Numbered from the stretch's first letter, positions 16,500 to 27,211 are shown. The stretch: DNA of 64,000 bases from a bacterium (GCA_018062085.1 JAGOSY010000008.1:1-64000); one strand, 5' to 3'. Notes: generated by a model not told the origin, from the sequence alone. Numbers and translations are program-made.

Positions 16500-17765
16500 C
16501 TAGAAACTTGGTCTTTTTTGTCTCGCCATGGTCAAGCTGTAACCAAAGCGAACTCCAGGAGCAATAGCTTTGGGGTCAAGCAGGCTCACTTCTACAACGG
16601 CACCTTGGTCTTGTTCGAAGAGCTGATAGATAGCATTGCGATCTTTTGTGAATTGTTGTTCTTCAACAAAGAAGGCGCCACCAAATTGACCTTTGCCGAC
16701 AAATACTAAATAAGTTGATTTGCTCGCTGGCAGTGTAATTACAACACAAGCAGTACTGGCGCTGGTGACAAACCAGTTCATCACATGATCAAAGTAAGAG
16801 CGGCTATCGAGATTGTCTTCTCTCTCCAAAGCTAGACCTAAAAATAAGGCTGACATAGCGAGAGCCGCTTCGTCGGGCAGATCGTACATAGTAACCACTG
16901 TGTCTGCAGCTTCTAGATCACTGAGGGTCATGGACAGCGATTCTTCAGTTGCTTTAGCATCAGGGTTGGATTTGCAGCCATAAATACAACCAACTGCTCT
17001 GCCGTTATATAGCAGTATGGCGGCGCGAGACATTTTTGATTCGCATGTAGCTTTGAGGCAGCCGGTGCGCATGCCGCCTTCGACATCGGTAATAAGCCAT
17101 TCAAGATCGTAATCAGAAATCTTGAAGGTTTTCAAGCTTTCGACACTTTCTTGATCTGGAGGCGGCATTAATAAGTCGATAGCTCGACGGAGGCGGAAGC
17201 GTTTTTGTGGTGTGTGCTGATTAGGCGCTTCCCACTGTTGCTCTTGGTTTTGATTCTCAGCGTAATGTTCTGGCGGAGGCGCGTAAGATTGAGGCGATTG
17301 TTGTGGCAAAATTGGCGCGTTGTTGCCAGTCTGGTTAGGGTTGTTTCCCAGTTGAATAGTGTGTCCGGTTTGATAAGCCTTGGTCGCTTGTTGCTGCGCT
17401 TGAGCTTCAGCAGTGTCGTCAAGACCACGGTAGGCCCGCTGTTCTTGAGACTTTTGTTCGTAGGCTTCGTCAAGATTTTCTAGGCTATGTTCTTGCCAAT
17501 TGACGCCACCGGCTACACCCTGGCCAGGAGCGCCGCGATTGCCCTGGAAAATAGGAGTCAATAGCACTCGATCTTTGTGAACGCAGACGAACTGTGCAAG
17601 AATTTCGTCGCCGATTTTAAGAGCAGCAGTGGTTTTGATAAAACCAGGCAAATTGTCTTTTTTGATTACTACTTCGTAGCCACCTTGGTCTGCACCTTTT
17701 ACTGTGCAAACCACATTTTGTCCTGCTTTGTACCCTGTCACCTTCCAGGGATTTATTTTTGCCAT
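16500..17765 (-). CDS. Protein with N-terminal S1/OB-like domain and C-terminal DUF4388-like domain
   Basis: A 421-residue cytoplasmic protein. Residues ~10-75 look like an S1/OB RNA-binding domain (GQNVVCTVKGADQGGYEVVI and GDEILAQFVCVHKDRVLLTP). Residues ~110-205 are Gln/Asn/Pro-rich and disordered. From ~210 on there is an ordered domain with TGCLKATCESKMSRAAILLY and NGRAVGCIYGCK, a pattern like DUF4388/PATAN modules (small-molecule or protein interaction, often with two-component systems). A further alpha/beta part follows (ACVVITLPASKSTYLVFVG). The domain calls are my reading; no catalytic site is evident. Convergent with rne and separated from it by two terminators. Confidence 0.7.
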   Translation of the reverse strand: MAKINPWKVTGYKAGQNVVCTVKGADQGGYEVVIKKDNLPGFIKTTAALKIGDEILAQFVCVHKDRVLLTPIFQGNRGAPGQGVAGGVNWQEHSLENLDEAYEQKSQEQRAYRGLDDTAEAQAQQQATKAYQTGHTIQLGNNPNQTGNNAPILPQQSPQSYAPPPEHYAENQNQEQQWEAPNQHTPQKRFRLRRAIDLLMPPPDQESVESLKTFKISDYDLEWLITDVEGGMRTGCLKATCESKMSRAAILLYNGRAVGCIYGCKSNPDAKATEESLSMTLSDLEAADTVVTMYDLPDEAALAMSALFLGLALEREDNLDSRSYFDHVMNWFVTSASTACVVITLPASKSTYLVFVGKGQFGGAFFVEEQQFTKDRNAIYQLFEQDQGAVVEVSLLDPKAIAPGVRFGYSLTMARQKRPSF

Positions 17766-17900
17766 TGTGATTCCCTAGTTCCACAGAAACGAACAGACAG
17801 GTATTTGCATCATGTTTTGCTAACTCTTGAGTATGTGAGTCGGCCGAAGGGCAATTTAACCTGTATGTCTCTAAGAACGCTTGACCCTTACCTATCAATA

Positions 17901-18278
17901 TTACAGGAAAACCCTCCCGATCAGGTAATCACGCGCCTTTTCCACAAGAAAGCTAAACTTTTTCAGTAAATGTCCATGACTTTTCCTTCCCGCTGCTTGA
18001 CAAGAAATCTCGTTTTCTTCCTTCAATTTTGCTAATGAAGGCTCAGCGCATGATGAAGGCTCACTCTGCTGGCTTTTGTGACACTTGAGGCAGCTGCCGA
18101 AGCAAGCTGGGTCAATATCCATCCACGTATTGCAACGAGGGCAGCAAATTTTTGAGATTGAGCCGGAGGAAATAGGAAGGGGAAAAGAGCAATTGCTGCA
18201 AATCAGACGATCTCTGCTATTGGAGCCAACTTTACTCTCTTTGGCTTCAGGGGGATCAACCCTAAACGGTATATCCAT
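17901..18278 (-). CDS. Zinc-ribbon protein downstream of feoA
   Basis: A 125-residue protein with three cysteine knuckles: ICSNCSFPLP, ICCPRCNTWMD and CLKCHKSQ, which could hold one or two zinc (or iron) ions in a rubredoxin-like or zinc-ribbon fold. The C-terminal half is basic and helical (GHLLKKFSFLVEKARDYLIG). It lies 28 bases after feoA on the same strand, so it belongs to the fur-feoA operon and may serve metal handling. Family not recognised. Confidence 0.65.
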   Translation of the reverse strand: MDIPFRVDPPEAKESKVGSNSRDRLICSNCSFPLPISSGSISKICCPRCNTWMDIDPACFGSCLKCHKSQQSEPSSCAEPSLAKLKEENEISCQAAGRKSHGHLLKKFSFLVEKARDYLIGRVFL

Positions 18279-18306
18279 GGCGCTTTTGGGCCTCTTAGCA
18301 GCTAAA

Positions 18307-18525
18307 TTATTGCGCTTCTACTTCAATTTGTTGAGCCAATTGCCGACCTACTGCCAGTTCCATTTGATTGCGACTGACAATGACAGGGCCGCCTGGAATA
18401 TTTTTTTCGATGTTGATCACCGCACCCTGGGCAATGCCGAACCTGATGGCCTGCACTGTGACATCTTCGCCATCGGTATTTTTTATAGTAAAAGTTTTGC
18501 CTTCTATAGCGTCAGCGAGTGTCAT
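18307..18525 (-). CDS. feoA: FeoA-domain protein
   Basis: A 72-residue stand-alone SH3-like FeoA domain (TVQAIRFGIAQGAVINIEKN, GGPVIVSRNQMELAVGRQLA). FeoA assists the FeoB ferrous-iron transporter or acts as the C-terminal module of metal-dependent regulators. No feoB is present in this window. The start lies one base after the stop of the upstream Fur-family gene, implying tight co-expression. The LAVGRQLAQQIEVE ending is typical of the family. Confidence 0.88.
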   Translation of the reverse strand: MTLADAIEGKTFTIKNTDGEDVTVQAIRFGIAQGAVINIEKNIPGGPVIVSRNQMELAVGRQLAQQIEVEAQ

Positions 18526-18526
18526 T

Positions 18527-19048
18527 TCATCTTCTCTTTAGTTTGCAGCTTGGACAGAAACCGAAAATTTTAAACTGGGCATCTATTACTTCGAAGTTGT
18601 AGCGGGAGCCGATTTTTTGACCAGCCTCTTCCAGAAAATGATCTTCGAACTCTAGGGTCAGATTACAACCAGTGCAAATAATATGCTGGTGAGGCAAAGT
18701 GTCTTGCTTCAATTCATAGTGTTTGTGACCTTCGGCAAAATCGAGTTCACGCAGTAGGCCGAGAGATGAAAGCAGTTTTAAGGTGCGATAGGCAGTCGCT
18801 AGAGAGACGTTTGAGCCTCGCTCAAGCAGCTTCGCATGCAACTCTTCGGCCGATAAATGTTCGCCGTGAGGTTGCTCTCTGAAGATTTGAAGAATTGTTT
18901 CGCGCTGCGCTGTAATGCGATGGCCGCGTTTACGGAGGCTGTCAAAAACGGGATCTTGCCCGAGGTTTTCGCCAACTGACAGTTTATCTTCGTCTTTGTC
19001 AAGACCATCGGAAGTTTTTTTAGCGCTGTTCATTATGTCGCCGATCAT
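18527..19048 (-). CDS. fur: Fur-family metalloregulator
   Basis: A 173-residue DNA-binding repressor. Residues ~35-110 form the winged helix (GHRITAQRETILQIFREQPH, SLATAYRTLKLLSSLGLL). Residues after 110 form the dimerisation domain with regulatory metal ligands (GHKHYEL, HQHIICTGC) and the structural zinc pairs CTGC and CPSC. Sequence alone does not separate Fur, PerR and Zur; the neighbouring feoA favours iron. A start at the ATG 15 bases further in (19033) is possible. The N-terminal ~30 residues are polar and variable. Confidence 0.93.
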   Translation of the reverse strand: MIGDIMNSAKKTSDGLDKDEDKLSVGENLGQDPVFDSLRKRGHRITAQRETILQIFREQPHGEHLSAEELHAKLLERGSNVSLATAYRTLKLLSSLGLLRELDFAEGHKHYELKQDTLPHQHIICTGCNLTLEFEDHFLEEAGQKIGSRYNFEVIDAQFKIFGFCPSCKLKRR

Positions 19049-19108
19049 ACATCAAGGTAATAGCCTTTAGGTCTTGCCTCATGACTATTATTTAGCATTA
19101 CCCCTTAT

Positions 19109-22093
19109 TTAGCCATTGGTTTTTTGTACGGCTTTTTGATCTAGGTAGTGTTTCAGGTAAGCGCCTGTAAAAGATTGCTTCAGGCTGGCAATTTTTTCAG
19201 GAGTCCCTGTGGCCACAACTGTGCCCCCTTTGTCTCCTCCTTCAGGTCCCAAATCTACTACCCAGTCTGCCTGTTTGATGACATCAAGGTTGTGCTCAAT
19301 GATCAAGACGGTATTGCCTGAATCGGCCAATCTATTAAGTACGTGCAATAGCTTGTCGACGTCGTGGAAGGAAAGGCCGGTGGTTGGTTCGTCTAAGATG
19401 TAAATAGTTTTACCAGTTGAGCGCTTACTCAGTTGTTCTGCCAGTTTAACTCGTTGGGCCTCACCCCCTGAGAGGGTCGTGGCTGGCTGACCAAGCTTGA
19501 CATAATCGAGACCAACTTCCATTAGTGTCGCCAGCTTGGCCTGTGCTTTAGGAATGTTTTCGAAGAATTGCAAACCATCTTCTACCGTCATTTCGAGCAC
19601 TTCGCCAATTGATTTGCCCTTGAATTTAACTTCAAGGGTTTCTCTGTTATAGCGAGCGCCTTTGCAAACATCACAGGTGACGAAAACCGATGGGAGAAAA
19701 TTCATTTCTATCTCATTCATACCTTCACCGTGACAGGCTTCGCAGCGTCCGCCCTTGACGTTGAATGAGAACCGGCCAGGCAAATAGCCTCTGGCTTTGG
19801 CTTCTGTGGTCATTGAAAAGACTTCGCGTACTATGTCAAACAAACCAGTGTACGTAGCTGGATTAGAGCGTGGGGTGCGGCCGATGGGTGATTGATCTAT
19901 ATCGATTACTTTGTCGAGGGCTTCTACGCCTTTTACAGCTCTAACCCCTTTGGGAGCTGGCACTGTGCGCCCAAAATAATGGCGCAGGTGTTGATAAAGT
20001 AAATCGTTGACCAAGGTCGATTTGCCCGAACCGCTTACTCCTGTTACTGCTACAAGTTTTCCCAGGGGAATTTCAACAGTGATGTCTTGCAGGTTGTTTA
20101 ACGTTGCCCCTTCAATGGTGAGAGTTGAGCCATTGCCAGCTCTGCGTTTCTTTGGCACGAGAATTTTCTTGCGGCCACTAAGATAGGCACCGGTAGATGA
20201 TCTAAGTGAGTTCAAGATTTGCGGTAGTTGACCTTCGGCTACCAGCTCGCCACCATGAACTCCGGCCCCAGGGCCAATATCGATTAGCCAGTCGGCTTCT
20301 CTAATGGTGTCTTCATCGTGCTCGACGACGAGGAGAGTATTACCTAGGTCGCGCAAGCGTTTCAGTGTTTCGATCAATCTCGAATTATCGCGCTGGTGCA
20401 AACCAATAGACGGTTCATCCAGCACGTAAAGCACGCCAGACAGCCCTGAACCGATTTGGGTGGCTAGCCTGATTCGTTGAGCCTCTCCACCAGAAAGAGT
20501 TCCAGCTTGCCTATCTAAGGTTAGATAGGAGAGTCCAACATCGTTGAGAAAGGTCAGGCGGGCATTGATTTCTATTAGAACCTGATGGGCAATGGTTTTA
20601 TGCCGTGCTGATAACTTGTCTGGCAGATTGGCAAAAAAGCTCATGGCTTTTTCTACGGAGAGATTGCTGATGGTAGCAATAGACAGTGAGCCTACTTTTA
20701 CAGACAAGCTCTCGGGCTTTAGACGGGCACCGTTGCAGGCTGCACAGGTCATCTGCGTCATGTAGTTTTCTATGTCGCCGCGCACCCGGTCAGAGTTTGA
20801 CTCTTCGTGGCGACGCTTGAGATTGTTGATGACACCTTCAAACGGTTTTTTGTATTCCCAAAATTCACGACCGTCAAAAGAATCATGGCCAAGTTTGATG
20901 CGATCGACTCCAGAACCGTACAAGATTATTCCTTGTTGAGCTTTTGTTAGTTTGTCGAACGGTGTGTCTACTGAAAATTTGTAGTGCTTCGCCACTGAGG
21001 CTAGAAGCTGGTCATAGTATGGATTGTTGGTTTTAGACCAGGGATAGACAGCCCCTTCTTTTAGGGTCTTCTTAGCGTCTGGTACAACTAGCGCCGGGTC
21101 AACTTCAAAGCTACAGCCCAAGCCGTGACAAGATTCGCAGGCACCATAGGGGCTATTGAATGAAAAAATTCGAGGAGAAATTTCGGCAAAACTGATACCA
21201 CAGGCGCCGCAGGCGAAATTCTCAGAAAATAGCATTTCTTTGGTGCCGCTGTTTTCAGCGTTTGCATCAGATTTGCCTCCTGTTTCTGTTGCTGGTTTGG
21301 TTTCAAGCTTGGCACCAGCGACAGTATCAACTAGAACGTTCGACTTTCCCCACTTGAGAGCGAGAGAAAGACTGTCTGCTAGTCGTGATTGAATACCCTT
21401 TTTTATGACGAGGCGATCGACAACCAAATCGATGGAATGCTTCTTGTTCTTATCGATTTTAATTTCGTCTTCGAGTTCGAGCACTTCGCCGTCTACTCTT
21501 ACTCTGACGAAACCTTCTTTTCGCAGTTCAGTAAATAGCGATTGATATTCGCCCTTTTTGCCTGAGACCAGCGGAGCCAAAATTTGTATTCTTGTGCCAT
21601 CAGTCATCTCTAGAACTTGATCAACGATTTGATCGATCGTCTGCGGGTTGATCAGCCGATCGCACTGCGGGCAGTGAGGTGTACCCGTGCGCGCGAAAAG
21701 CAAGCGCAAGTAATCGTAAATTTCGGTAACGGTTCCAACAGTTGAACGCGGATTGTGACTGGTAGATTTTTGATCAATTGAAATTGCCGGGGAAAGGCCA
21801 TCAATGCCATCGACGTCTGGTTTGTCTAATTGGCCAAGAAACTGCCTGGCATAGGCCGACAATGACTCCACATAGCGCCTTTGGCCCTCGGCAAAAATCG
21901 TATCAAATGCCAGGGAAGACTTTCCAGAGCCACTCACACCGGTGATTACCACCAGTTTGCCGCGAGGTATCTTCACGTCTATGTTTTTTAGGTTGTGTTG
22001 CCTGGCCCCACGTACGACGATATTGTCATGTAGGTGAGAACCGTTGCGGTTCGTCTCGCTTAACATCTCTTTCTTTATATTGACTTGAAGCAT
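19109..22093 (-). CDS. uvrA: Excinuclease ABC subunit A
   Basis: A 994-residue ATPase that finds bulky DNA lesions and loads UvrB in nucleotide excision repair. Two ABC cassettes are complete: Walker [14 protein letters not shown] and [11 protein letters not shown], signature [12 protein letters not shown] and [12 protein letters not shown]. Zinc modules are CPQC, CGAC...CESCHGLG and CEACHGEG...[10 protein letters not shown]. It is slightly longer than the usual ~940 residues because of an insertion near residue 265-285 ([20 protein letters not shown]) and an N-terminal extension. An internal ATG nine codons in (22066) is an alternative start. Confidence 0.98.
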   Translation of the reverse strand: MLQVNIKKEMLSETNRNGSHLHDNIVVRGARQHNLKNIDVKIPRGKLVVITGVSGSGKSSLAFDTIFAEGQRRYVESLSAYARQFLGQLDKPDVDGIDGLSPAISIDQKSTSHNPRSTVGTVTEIYDYLRLLFARTGTPHCPQCDRLINPQTIDQIVDQVLEMTDGTRIQILAPLVSGKKGEYQSLFTELRKEGFVRVRVDGEVLELEDEIKIDKNKKHSIDLVVDRLVIKKGIQSRLADSLSLALKWGKSNVLVDTVAGAKLETKPATETGGKSDANAENSGTKEMLFSENFACGACGISFAEISPRIFSFNSPYGACESCHGLGCSFEVDPALVVPDAKKTLKEGAVYPWSKTNNPYYDQLLASVAKHYKFSVDTPFDKLTKAQQGIILYGSGVDRIKLGHDSFDGREFWEYKKPFEGVINNLKRRHEESNSDRVRGDIENYMTQMTCAACNGARLKPESLSVKVGSLSIATISNLSVEKAMSFFANLPDKLSARHKTIAHQVLIEINARLTFLNDVGLSYLTLDRQAGTLSGGEAQRIRLATQIGSGLSGVLYVLDEPSIGLHQRDNSRLIETLKRLRDLGNTLLVVEHDEDTIREADWLIDIGPGAGVHGGELVAEGQLPQILNSLRSSTGAYLSGRKKILVPKKRRAGNGSTLTIEGATLNNLQDITVEIPLGKLVAVTGVSGSGKSTLVNDLLYQHLRHYFGRTVPAPKGVRAVKGVEALDKVIDIDQSPIGRTPRSNPATYTGLFDIVREVFSMTTEAKARGYLPGRFSFNVKGGRCEACHGEGMNEIEMNFLPSVFVTCDVCKGARYNRETLEVKFKGKSIGEVLEMTVEDGLQFFENIPKAQAKLATLMEVGLDYVKLGQPATTLSGGEAQRVKLAEQLSKRSTGKTIYILDEPTTGLSFHDVDKLLHVLNRLADSGNTVLIIEHNLDVIKQADWVVDLGPEGGDKGGTVVATGTPEKIASLKQSFTGAYLKHYLDQKAVQKTNG

Positions 22094-22277
22094 ATCTTAG
22101 CTTGATTGGTCAGCTTTCCCCCAGTTCTAAGAAACAATTTTGAAATTTCTTCTGATACAGTCTCATTAATTTACAAATTTCTCTTATAACAGCCTGAGTG
22201 TTCTGTTTCGGCTCTTTTGAGCGAGGGTAGATGAATGTAGAGCGTTCTTTATGTGGCGCCGTGGAGGCTTGTATTAA

Positions 22278-25200
22278 ATGTGGCCAAATTCCAAGGGCAA
22301 GGGTGGCAAGGGTGGATCATCAAAGTCTAACGACGGCGATGATGAAAAACCCCGGACCAAACCCCGTGCCACGAGGACGAAGCTGAAGGCAATGACAGCA
22401 GAAGCTGCCAGAGCTCTGCAAGAGACTGGTGATCAGCCTGCTGCGAAACAGAAGATGACGCCAGAGGAGCTGTTAGAGGCTGAAATTTTTCGTGCGGCTG
22501 AACAGGCCTCAGCAGAACAGTTGGCGCGAGAAGAGCAGGCCAAAGCCTCTGGCCCCGAGTTTTTGAAAATTCCCGAGCAGTCGGCCAGTCTAGACGACCA
22601 ATTGTCTGGTGTTTGGAAGGCTCGCTTAATGGGCGGCAATAAGCCAACTCCACAGAATACGGCCATTCCTTCTCCAGCAAATCGCGTGGCCATGGAAGCT
22701 GCTGAAAAAGCTCGTACTAATGCCCAGCATGAGTCGATGATTGGTATTGTCGATCGCATGTTCGATCAGTTTCAGAATTTGGCATATGATTTTAATCAGG
22801 TTGCCTCAGCATCCGATTTAGAGCTGACTTGGATTCGTCCCAGTATCAATCGCGAAAATGTTGGAAACTGGCACTCAGGCGCTCAATACATATCGGTTTT
22901 CAGCGGTCGCATATCGACCAGATACTGGACGCTTGTGGTTCGGGGAAGCTTCGAGACCATTACAGCTCATATAATTCCGGCAGACAAGCTTCTGACCTTT
23001 AATTCTGCACCGGCCAACTATATGCCGATGATTGAGATGATGCCTTATTTTGATGGTGCGATGGTCTATTGGAGTGCTGGCACAAAGCAGTTGAAAAGTG
23101 AGGATATCCAGCAGGCAGCCAGAGCCGTGCTTGATAGCCTGGTGCAAGTCGCCCAGGAAGATGTTCCGCCTTCCAAGCCCATAGACCTCTTTGCTCCAGC
23201 GGCACCCGCTGTAGATACAGTTTCGCAGACAAACTCTACTGCTGAGCCAAGTGTGAGTGCACTTGGTGGGGATATTGACTACTCGGAGCGTTATAGACAG
23301 CATTTCTCCAGCGACTCTTCTGCGAATTTAGCGAATAGTCCCCCTAGCCTAACTAGTCCAAATAGTCATCAGGCTAATCAATTTCCTGGTGGTTTTGGCA
23401 GTTCCGGAAATACCTCTGCAAACAATAATTCGGTCAATAGCTTTCGCCAGTTTCCGCCTAGTCAGCCGTCAAATATGACGGGCAATCAGCCCAGCGGCAC
23501 TGCCCAGAATAGTAGTGATGATTGGAAACCAGTTGTGCGGTCGGTTCGAGGTGCAGCGGGCCCTCAACCGTTGCAGCATCTTCGTCAGTTTCAGAATGCT
23601 CCAGCAGAAACATCTACGCCTACATCTACGCCTACATCTACACCTACACCCAATTTTGCACCCGCTCCTACTAGCTCTCCGGCGGCTTCGTCTTCATCTT
23701 TCTCTAGCCCACCAAACGCCTCTCCACCAAGTGGAGCTAAGAATGCAAGCAGTGATGATGGTTGGCGCGGTGTTGATGCCAATAGCCCGTCTAAAACATT
23801 GCCGAGCGGAGCTTCTTCAGGCTTTAAGCCAGCCTTTCCCTCATTGCCTTCTACCCCGGTTGTGAGTTCTGATTCTTTCGTCGGCGGAACATCGCAGTCT
23901 TTGTCTGGCCAACGGTCCGCCGCAGGTAATGCCAATCCAGCGGCTTCCAGTGATGATTGGAACTTTGTACCAGTAGATAAAGAAACTGCTAAGCCGGCTC
24001 AAAGAGATAGCGGTGCCCATCCTCCTGTAAATTTTCCCAGCAATCTTTTTGCCGATATGCCTTCTAATTTAGGTTTGCCCTCTGGCTCTGTGCCTTCCGA
24101 TGCGACGCCAGAGCGTCCAAAAATGCCAGAGCCTCAGGCTCAACCTCAGTCTTCTATTCAGACTGGCAGTTCTTCTAATTTTTCTAGTCCGTTTGCTCGA
24201 CCATTCTCCGCTACGTCGGCTGCTAAGCCTAGCGCCGGTCCCGTTTCTGAGCCGCCGTCATTTCCATTAGCTCAAGCTCCGGCCGGGCCACCTGCTTTTG
24301 TGCCGCTAGTGGCTTCTGTTCCTATTCCTGCTCCTGCTCCTATTCCTGCTCCCGCTCCCGACACTTCTTCTTCTCAATCTGAGGTCGAAGATAACGATGC
24401 CAATCCGTTTTATACTCCCCTTGTTGCGCCGGTCGATAACACCGCCACCGGTGCTTCTCCCTGGTCGTCAGCTCCTACCGCTGCGCAAGTTGGAAACAAG
24501 GCTGATTTCAATCCATCCTCTAGTAGCACCCACACCGGAATGATTTCGCCTCCGAAGGCACCGATGCCTTTCAGAGGAGGGGCCGGCGACGACAGCTTCT
24601 TCAAGCCTGAGCCGCCTGCGACGGCGGAAAGAGCCGAAGAACTGAAGTCGGTTGAGATTGCCACTACCGGGCAGTTCAGCGTTGCTCGCTTTGCTTTTGA
24701 TATAGCCAATCAGGCGCCTCCGACAGTAGAGCCAGAATCCGAAGTGCGAACTGTAGAAGCCAGGGCCACAGAACCAGAGCCAAGACTAGATTTAGGTTTA
24801 GAGCAGGTCAAAGTGGTTGAGCCTGCTATAGATGATCAATCGGAAGGCGATTCAGATATAGTTGGGCGTGCACTTGGCCAGGCCGAAGACTCTGGTCAAG
24901 ATAGTTTTGATGATGGTGATGACGATTTTGAGTCAGCTCCAGATCTGGTGGTTGGGCAGCCAAATTCTAGTCTAGAAAAGCCGAGTTTGGATGAAGCAGA
25001 AATTGCTCTTGTTGAACAAGAACTTGATCATACGGCTCTAGCCGATCAAGCTCGTTCAAGTGAAGAACTAGAGCCTGAAGATACAGACAACGCACATGTA
25101 GTTGAAGATAGCTCTTTTGACGACTCTTCTGAAAATTCAGGTGAAGAGTCTGTTGCCGCTCCTGGTCTGGTTTCGGCTCAAAGTGAGGACGAATTTGCCA

Positions 25201-25703
25201 GTCTCTCAGAGATTGAAACCGAGACCGTTGAGGCGATTGCTGAGTTAGAGGAAGAACTTGCTCACACGGCTTTTGACCTCGAGCAGTTTGTAGATCGCGC
25301 TGAAGATCGGGCTGCAGTTCCGGCGGTCAGTCCTTGGTGTGGTCCAGTCGATCATGAGCTGCCAGGATCTGAGTTTGGTAATGATCGGGCCTCGGCTGGA
25401 ATGATTGAGCAGCCGGTTTCAGTGCCAGTTTCAATGCCTATTTTTACTCCTGTTTCAGCCTCACTGGGAAGCTCTGCACCGTCAGTAGTGGCCGCTAGTG
25501 AACACTCTTTGAAAAGTGAAATCGATAGGGTCATTACTGCCTTTGATAAAGAACTTGAGTTGATCTCTTCTAAGGGGTCAGATGCCTTTGCCAGGCGCGA
25601 TCTAAAGGGCGCTGAGCATATGATCAAGCTGGCCGAGATGATTAGCGAGTACAAGGTCGGCTTAGCCAAACTAAAAGACGAATACGACCAAGATCTTACT
25701 TAG
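22278..25703 (+). CDS. Very long, largely disordered Ser/Pro/Ala-rich protein with short ordered ends
   Basis: A 1141-residue protein. The N-terminus is basic and Gly-rich (SKGKGGKGGSSK). Residues ~150-300 form the one clearly folded region (IVDRMFDQFQNLAYDFNQ, ISTRYWTLVVRGSFETITAH). Residues ~300-830 are low complexity, with TPTST repeats (12-base tandem repeats at 23610-23645) and three spaced copies of an SSDDW/SSDDGW motif. Residues ~830-1060 are strongly acidic. The last ~65 residues form a charged helix (EIDRVITAFDKELELISSKG). No signal peptide or membrane segment is seen, so it is cytoplasmic unless exported by an unknown route. Convergent with the Ser/Thr kinase 5 bases away, whose substrate it might be (inference from its Ser/Thr content only). 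Family unknown. Confidence 0.8.
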   Translation: MWPNSKGKGGKGGSSKSNDGDDEKPRTKPRATRTKLKAMTAEAARALQETGDQPAAKQKMTPEELLEAEIFRAAEQASAEQLAREEQAKASGPEFLKIPEQSASLDDQLSGVWKARLMGGNKPTPQNTAIPSPANRVAMEAAEKARTNAQHESMIGIVDRMFDQFQNLAYDFNQVASASDLELTWIRPSINRENVGNWHSGAQYISVFSGRISTRYWTLVVRGSFETITAHIIPADKLLTFNSAPANYMPMIEMMPYFDGAMVYWSAGTKQLKSEDIQQAARAVLDSLVQVAQEDVPPSKPIDLFAPAAPAVDTVSQTNSTAEPSVSALGGDIDYSERYRQHFSSDSSANLANSPPSLTSPNSHQANQFPGGFGSSGNTSANNNSVNSFRQFPPSQPSNMTGNQPSGTAQNSSDDWKPVVRSVRGAAGPQPLQHLRQFQNAPAETSTPTSTPTSTPTPNFAPAPTSSPAASSSSFSSPPNASPPSGAKNASSDDGWRGVDANSPSKTLPSGASSGFKPAFPSLPSTPVVSSDSFVGGTSQSLSGQRSAAGNANPAASSDDWNFVPVDKETAKPAQRDSGAHPPVNFPSNLFADMPSNLGLPSGSVPSDATPERPKMPEPQAQPQSSIQTGSSSNFSSPFARPFSATSAAKPSAGPVSEPPSFPLAQAPAGPPAFVPLVASVPIPAPAPIPAPAPDTSSSQSEVEDNDANPFYTPLVAPVDNTATGASPWSSAPTAAQVGNKADFNPSSSSTHTGMISPPKAPMPFRGGAGDDSFFKPEPPATAERAEELKSVEIATTGQFSVARFAFDIANQAPPTVEPESEVRTVEARATEPEPRLDLGLEQVKVVEPAIDDQSEGDSDIVGRALGQAEDSGQDSFDDGDDDFESAPDLVVGQPNSSLEKPSLDEAEIALVEQELDHTALADQARSSEELEPEDTDNAHVVEDSSFDDSSENSGEESVAAPGLVSAQSEDEFASLSEIETETVEAIAELEEELAHTAFDLEQFVDRAEDRAAVPAVSPWCGPVDHELPGSEFGNDRASAGMIEQPVSVPVSMPIFTPVSASLGSSAPSVVAASEHSLKSEIDRVITAFDKELELISSKGSDAFARRDLKGAEHMIKLAEMISEYKVGLAKLKDEYDQDLT

Positions 25704-25708
25704 TTACA

Positions 25709-27211
25709 TTACTGTCGAGGCAGATCTGGTGCCTGATCTGGTTGTAGATTCGGTTGAATATTCTGCTCTGTATTCTGGTCGCTGGAATCTTGAGGCTGAG
25801 GTTGTTGCTGCTCTTGAGATTGGGGTTGATTGTCAGTGCTTGGTTCTGAAAACGGTGATTGGTTGTCTTCTGGACCGCCAACCAAGGCTTTGATCGTAAA
25901 AGCTAGAAAATGGCTGACTGCTTCGGCGTTACTGATGATGGCTATTAGTGTCAGCGAAAACACAAGAGAAGTCAGTGCCACTACTAGTAGTTGCTTGCCT
26001 CTGCTTAGGCTGCGTTTCTCGGGTATACCGTGAAGTGTGGTACTGCGTTTGCGTTTTTGTTTGGTTGCCTCAACTAGGTCTTTTTTCGATGGTATTTTAC
26101 GATCGGTTGTTTTTTTTGCTCCTGCTTTTGCTTCTATCTTTTGTGATTGAGAGCGGAGCTTGTCAGAAGTTGCGACATTTTCATTTGTCCTCTTCATGCC
26201 AGTTGTTGAGACTTTTGCTTTGTTTGGTTTGACAGTGGCTGCTAGCGGTAACTCTGTCGTTGCTCTGGCGCTCAGGGCAGCTTCAAGGTCTTTGCGCATA
26301 AGTCCTAATGATTGATAGCGATTCTCCGGCTGCTTGGCCATAGCCGCCATAACAATTTTTTCTAGGCTGGCTGGAATTTTTAAATCTGGTCGAATTTGGA
26401 CGAATGGTGCAGGATCGTCTGATATTTGTTTAGTCATGGTGTCGGCATAGTTTCTGCCGAGAAACGGCACTTTGCCTGTTAGGCTTTCGTACATCACTAT
26501 TCCAAGTGAATAAATGTCTGATCTTGCATCGACTGGCGCGCCCATGCATTGCTCTGGGCTCATATAAATTGGCGAGCCCCAAACTTCTCCCATTCGTGTT
26601 AAGCGCTGCGCTTCTTCTGCCATTTTTGCAATGCCAAAATCTACTACTTTGACATAGTCAGTGGTGGCACCTTGCCGGGTTAACATGATGTTGCCTGGCT
26701 TGATATCGCGGTGAATTGCACCTTGTCTATGGGCGTGCTCGATGGCGGCGCAAACTTGTACAAAGATGTCTTGAAATCTTTCAGGCTCGAGATGATTTTC
26801 GCGGGCAAGTAAATCAGTAAGGTTCTGTCCGACTAGATAATCCATAACAAAATATGGCTGCCCTTTTGCGCTGGAGCCGTAGGCATGCAAATTAACGATG
26901 CGCGGGTGATTGAGCCGACTGAGTAGCTCAGCTTCACGCTGAAAGCGCTTTACCACCATGTCGTCAGTCATGCCAGCTGTACGCAAAGTCTTGACTGCAA
27001 CTATTTTTCCGCTGTCTTTTACTTTGGCCTTATAGACTACACTCATTCCACCGCGGCCGATTACACTCAAAACCCAGTAGCGACTACCCAAAGTCGCGCC
27101 AACCAGCAGGTCTTTAAAATCATTAGGAATCTGAATACGGTAGAGCGGCGGCTTGCCGGTATGCGGAAGCGTGCTCAGGCTTGGTGCTGGGGATCTTGCA
27201 TAGTGCGGCAT
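25709..27211 (-). CDS. Membrane Ser/Thr protein kinase, PknB-like
   Basis: A 500-residue Hanks-type kinase. The catalytic domain covers residues ~45-315 with the P-loop GRGGMSVVY (52-60), Lys74 in VAVK, HRDIKPGN (167-174), DFG (191-193) and the activation segment to GSPIYMSPEQ. A basic juxtamembrane stretch (~325-400) contains KKTTDRKIPSKKD. One transmembrane helix follows at ~408-430 (LLVVALTSLVFSLTLIAII). The outer tail is short and very Gln/Pro-rich with no PASTA repeats, so ligand sensing as in PknB is not evident. All catalytic residues are present and it should be active. Confidence 0.95.
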   Translation of the reverse strand: MPHYARSPAPSLSTLPHTGKPPLYRIQIPNDFKDLLVGATLGSRYWVLSVIGRGGMSVVYKAKVKDSGKIVAVKTLRTAGMTDDMVVKRFQREAELLSRLNHPRIVNLHAYGSSAKGQPYFVMDYLVGQNLTDLLARENHLEPERFQDIFVQVCAAIEHAHRQGAIHRDIKPGNIMLTRQGATTDYVKVVDFGIAKMAEEAQRLTRMGEVWGSPIYMSPEQCMGAPVDARSDIYSLGIVMYESLTGKVPFLGRNYADTMTKQISDDPAPFVQIRPDLKIPASLEKIVMAAMAKQPENRYQSLGLMRKDLEAALSARATTELPLAATVKPNKAKVSTTGMKRTNENVATSDKLRSQSQKIEAKAGAKKTTDRKIPSKKDLVEATKQKRKRSTTLHGIPEKRSLSRGKQLLVVALTSLVFSLTLIAIISNAEAVSHFLAFTIKALVGGPEDNQSPFSEPSTDNQPQSQEQQQPQPQDSSDQNTEQNIQPNLQPDQAPDLPRQ

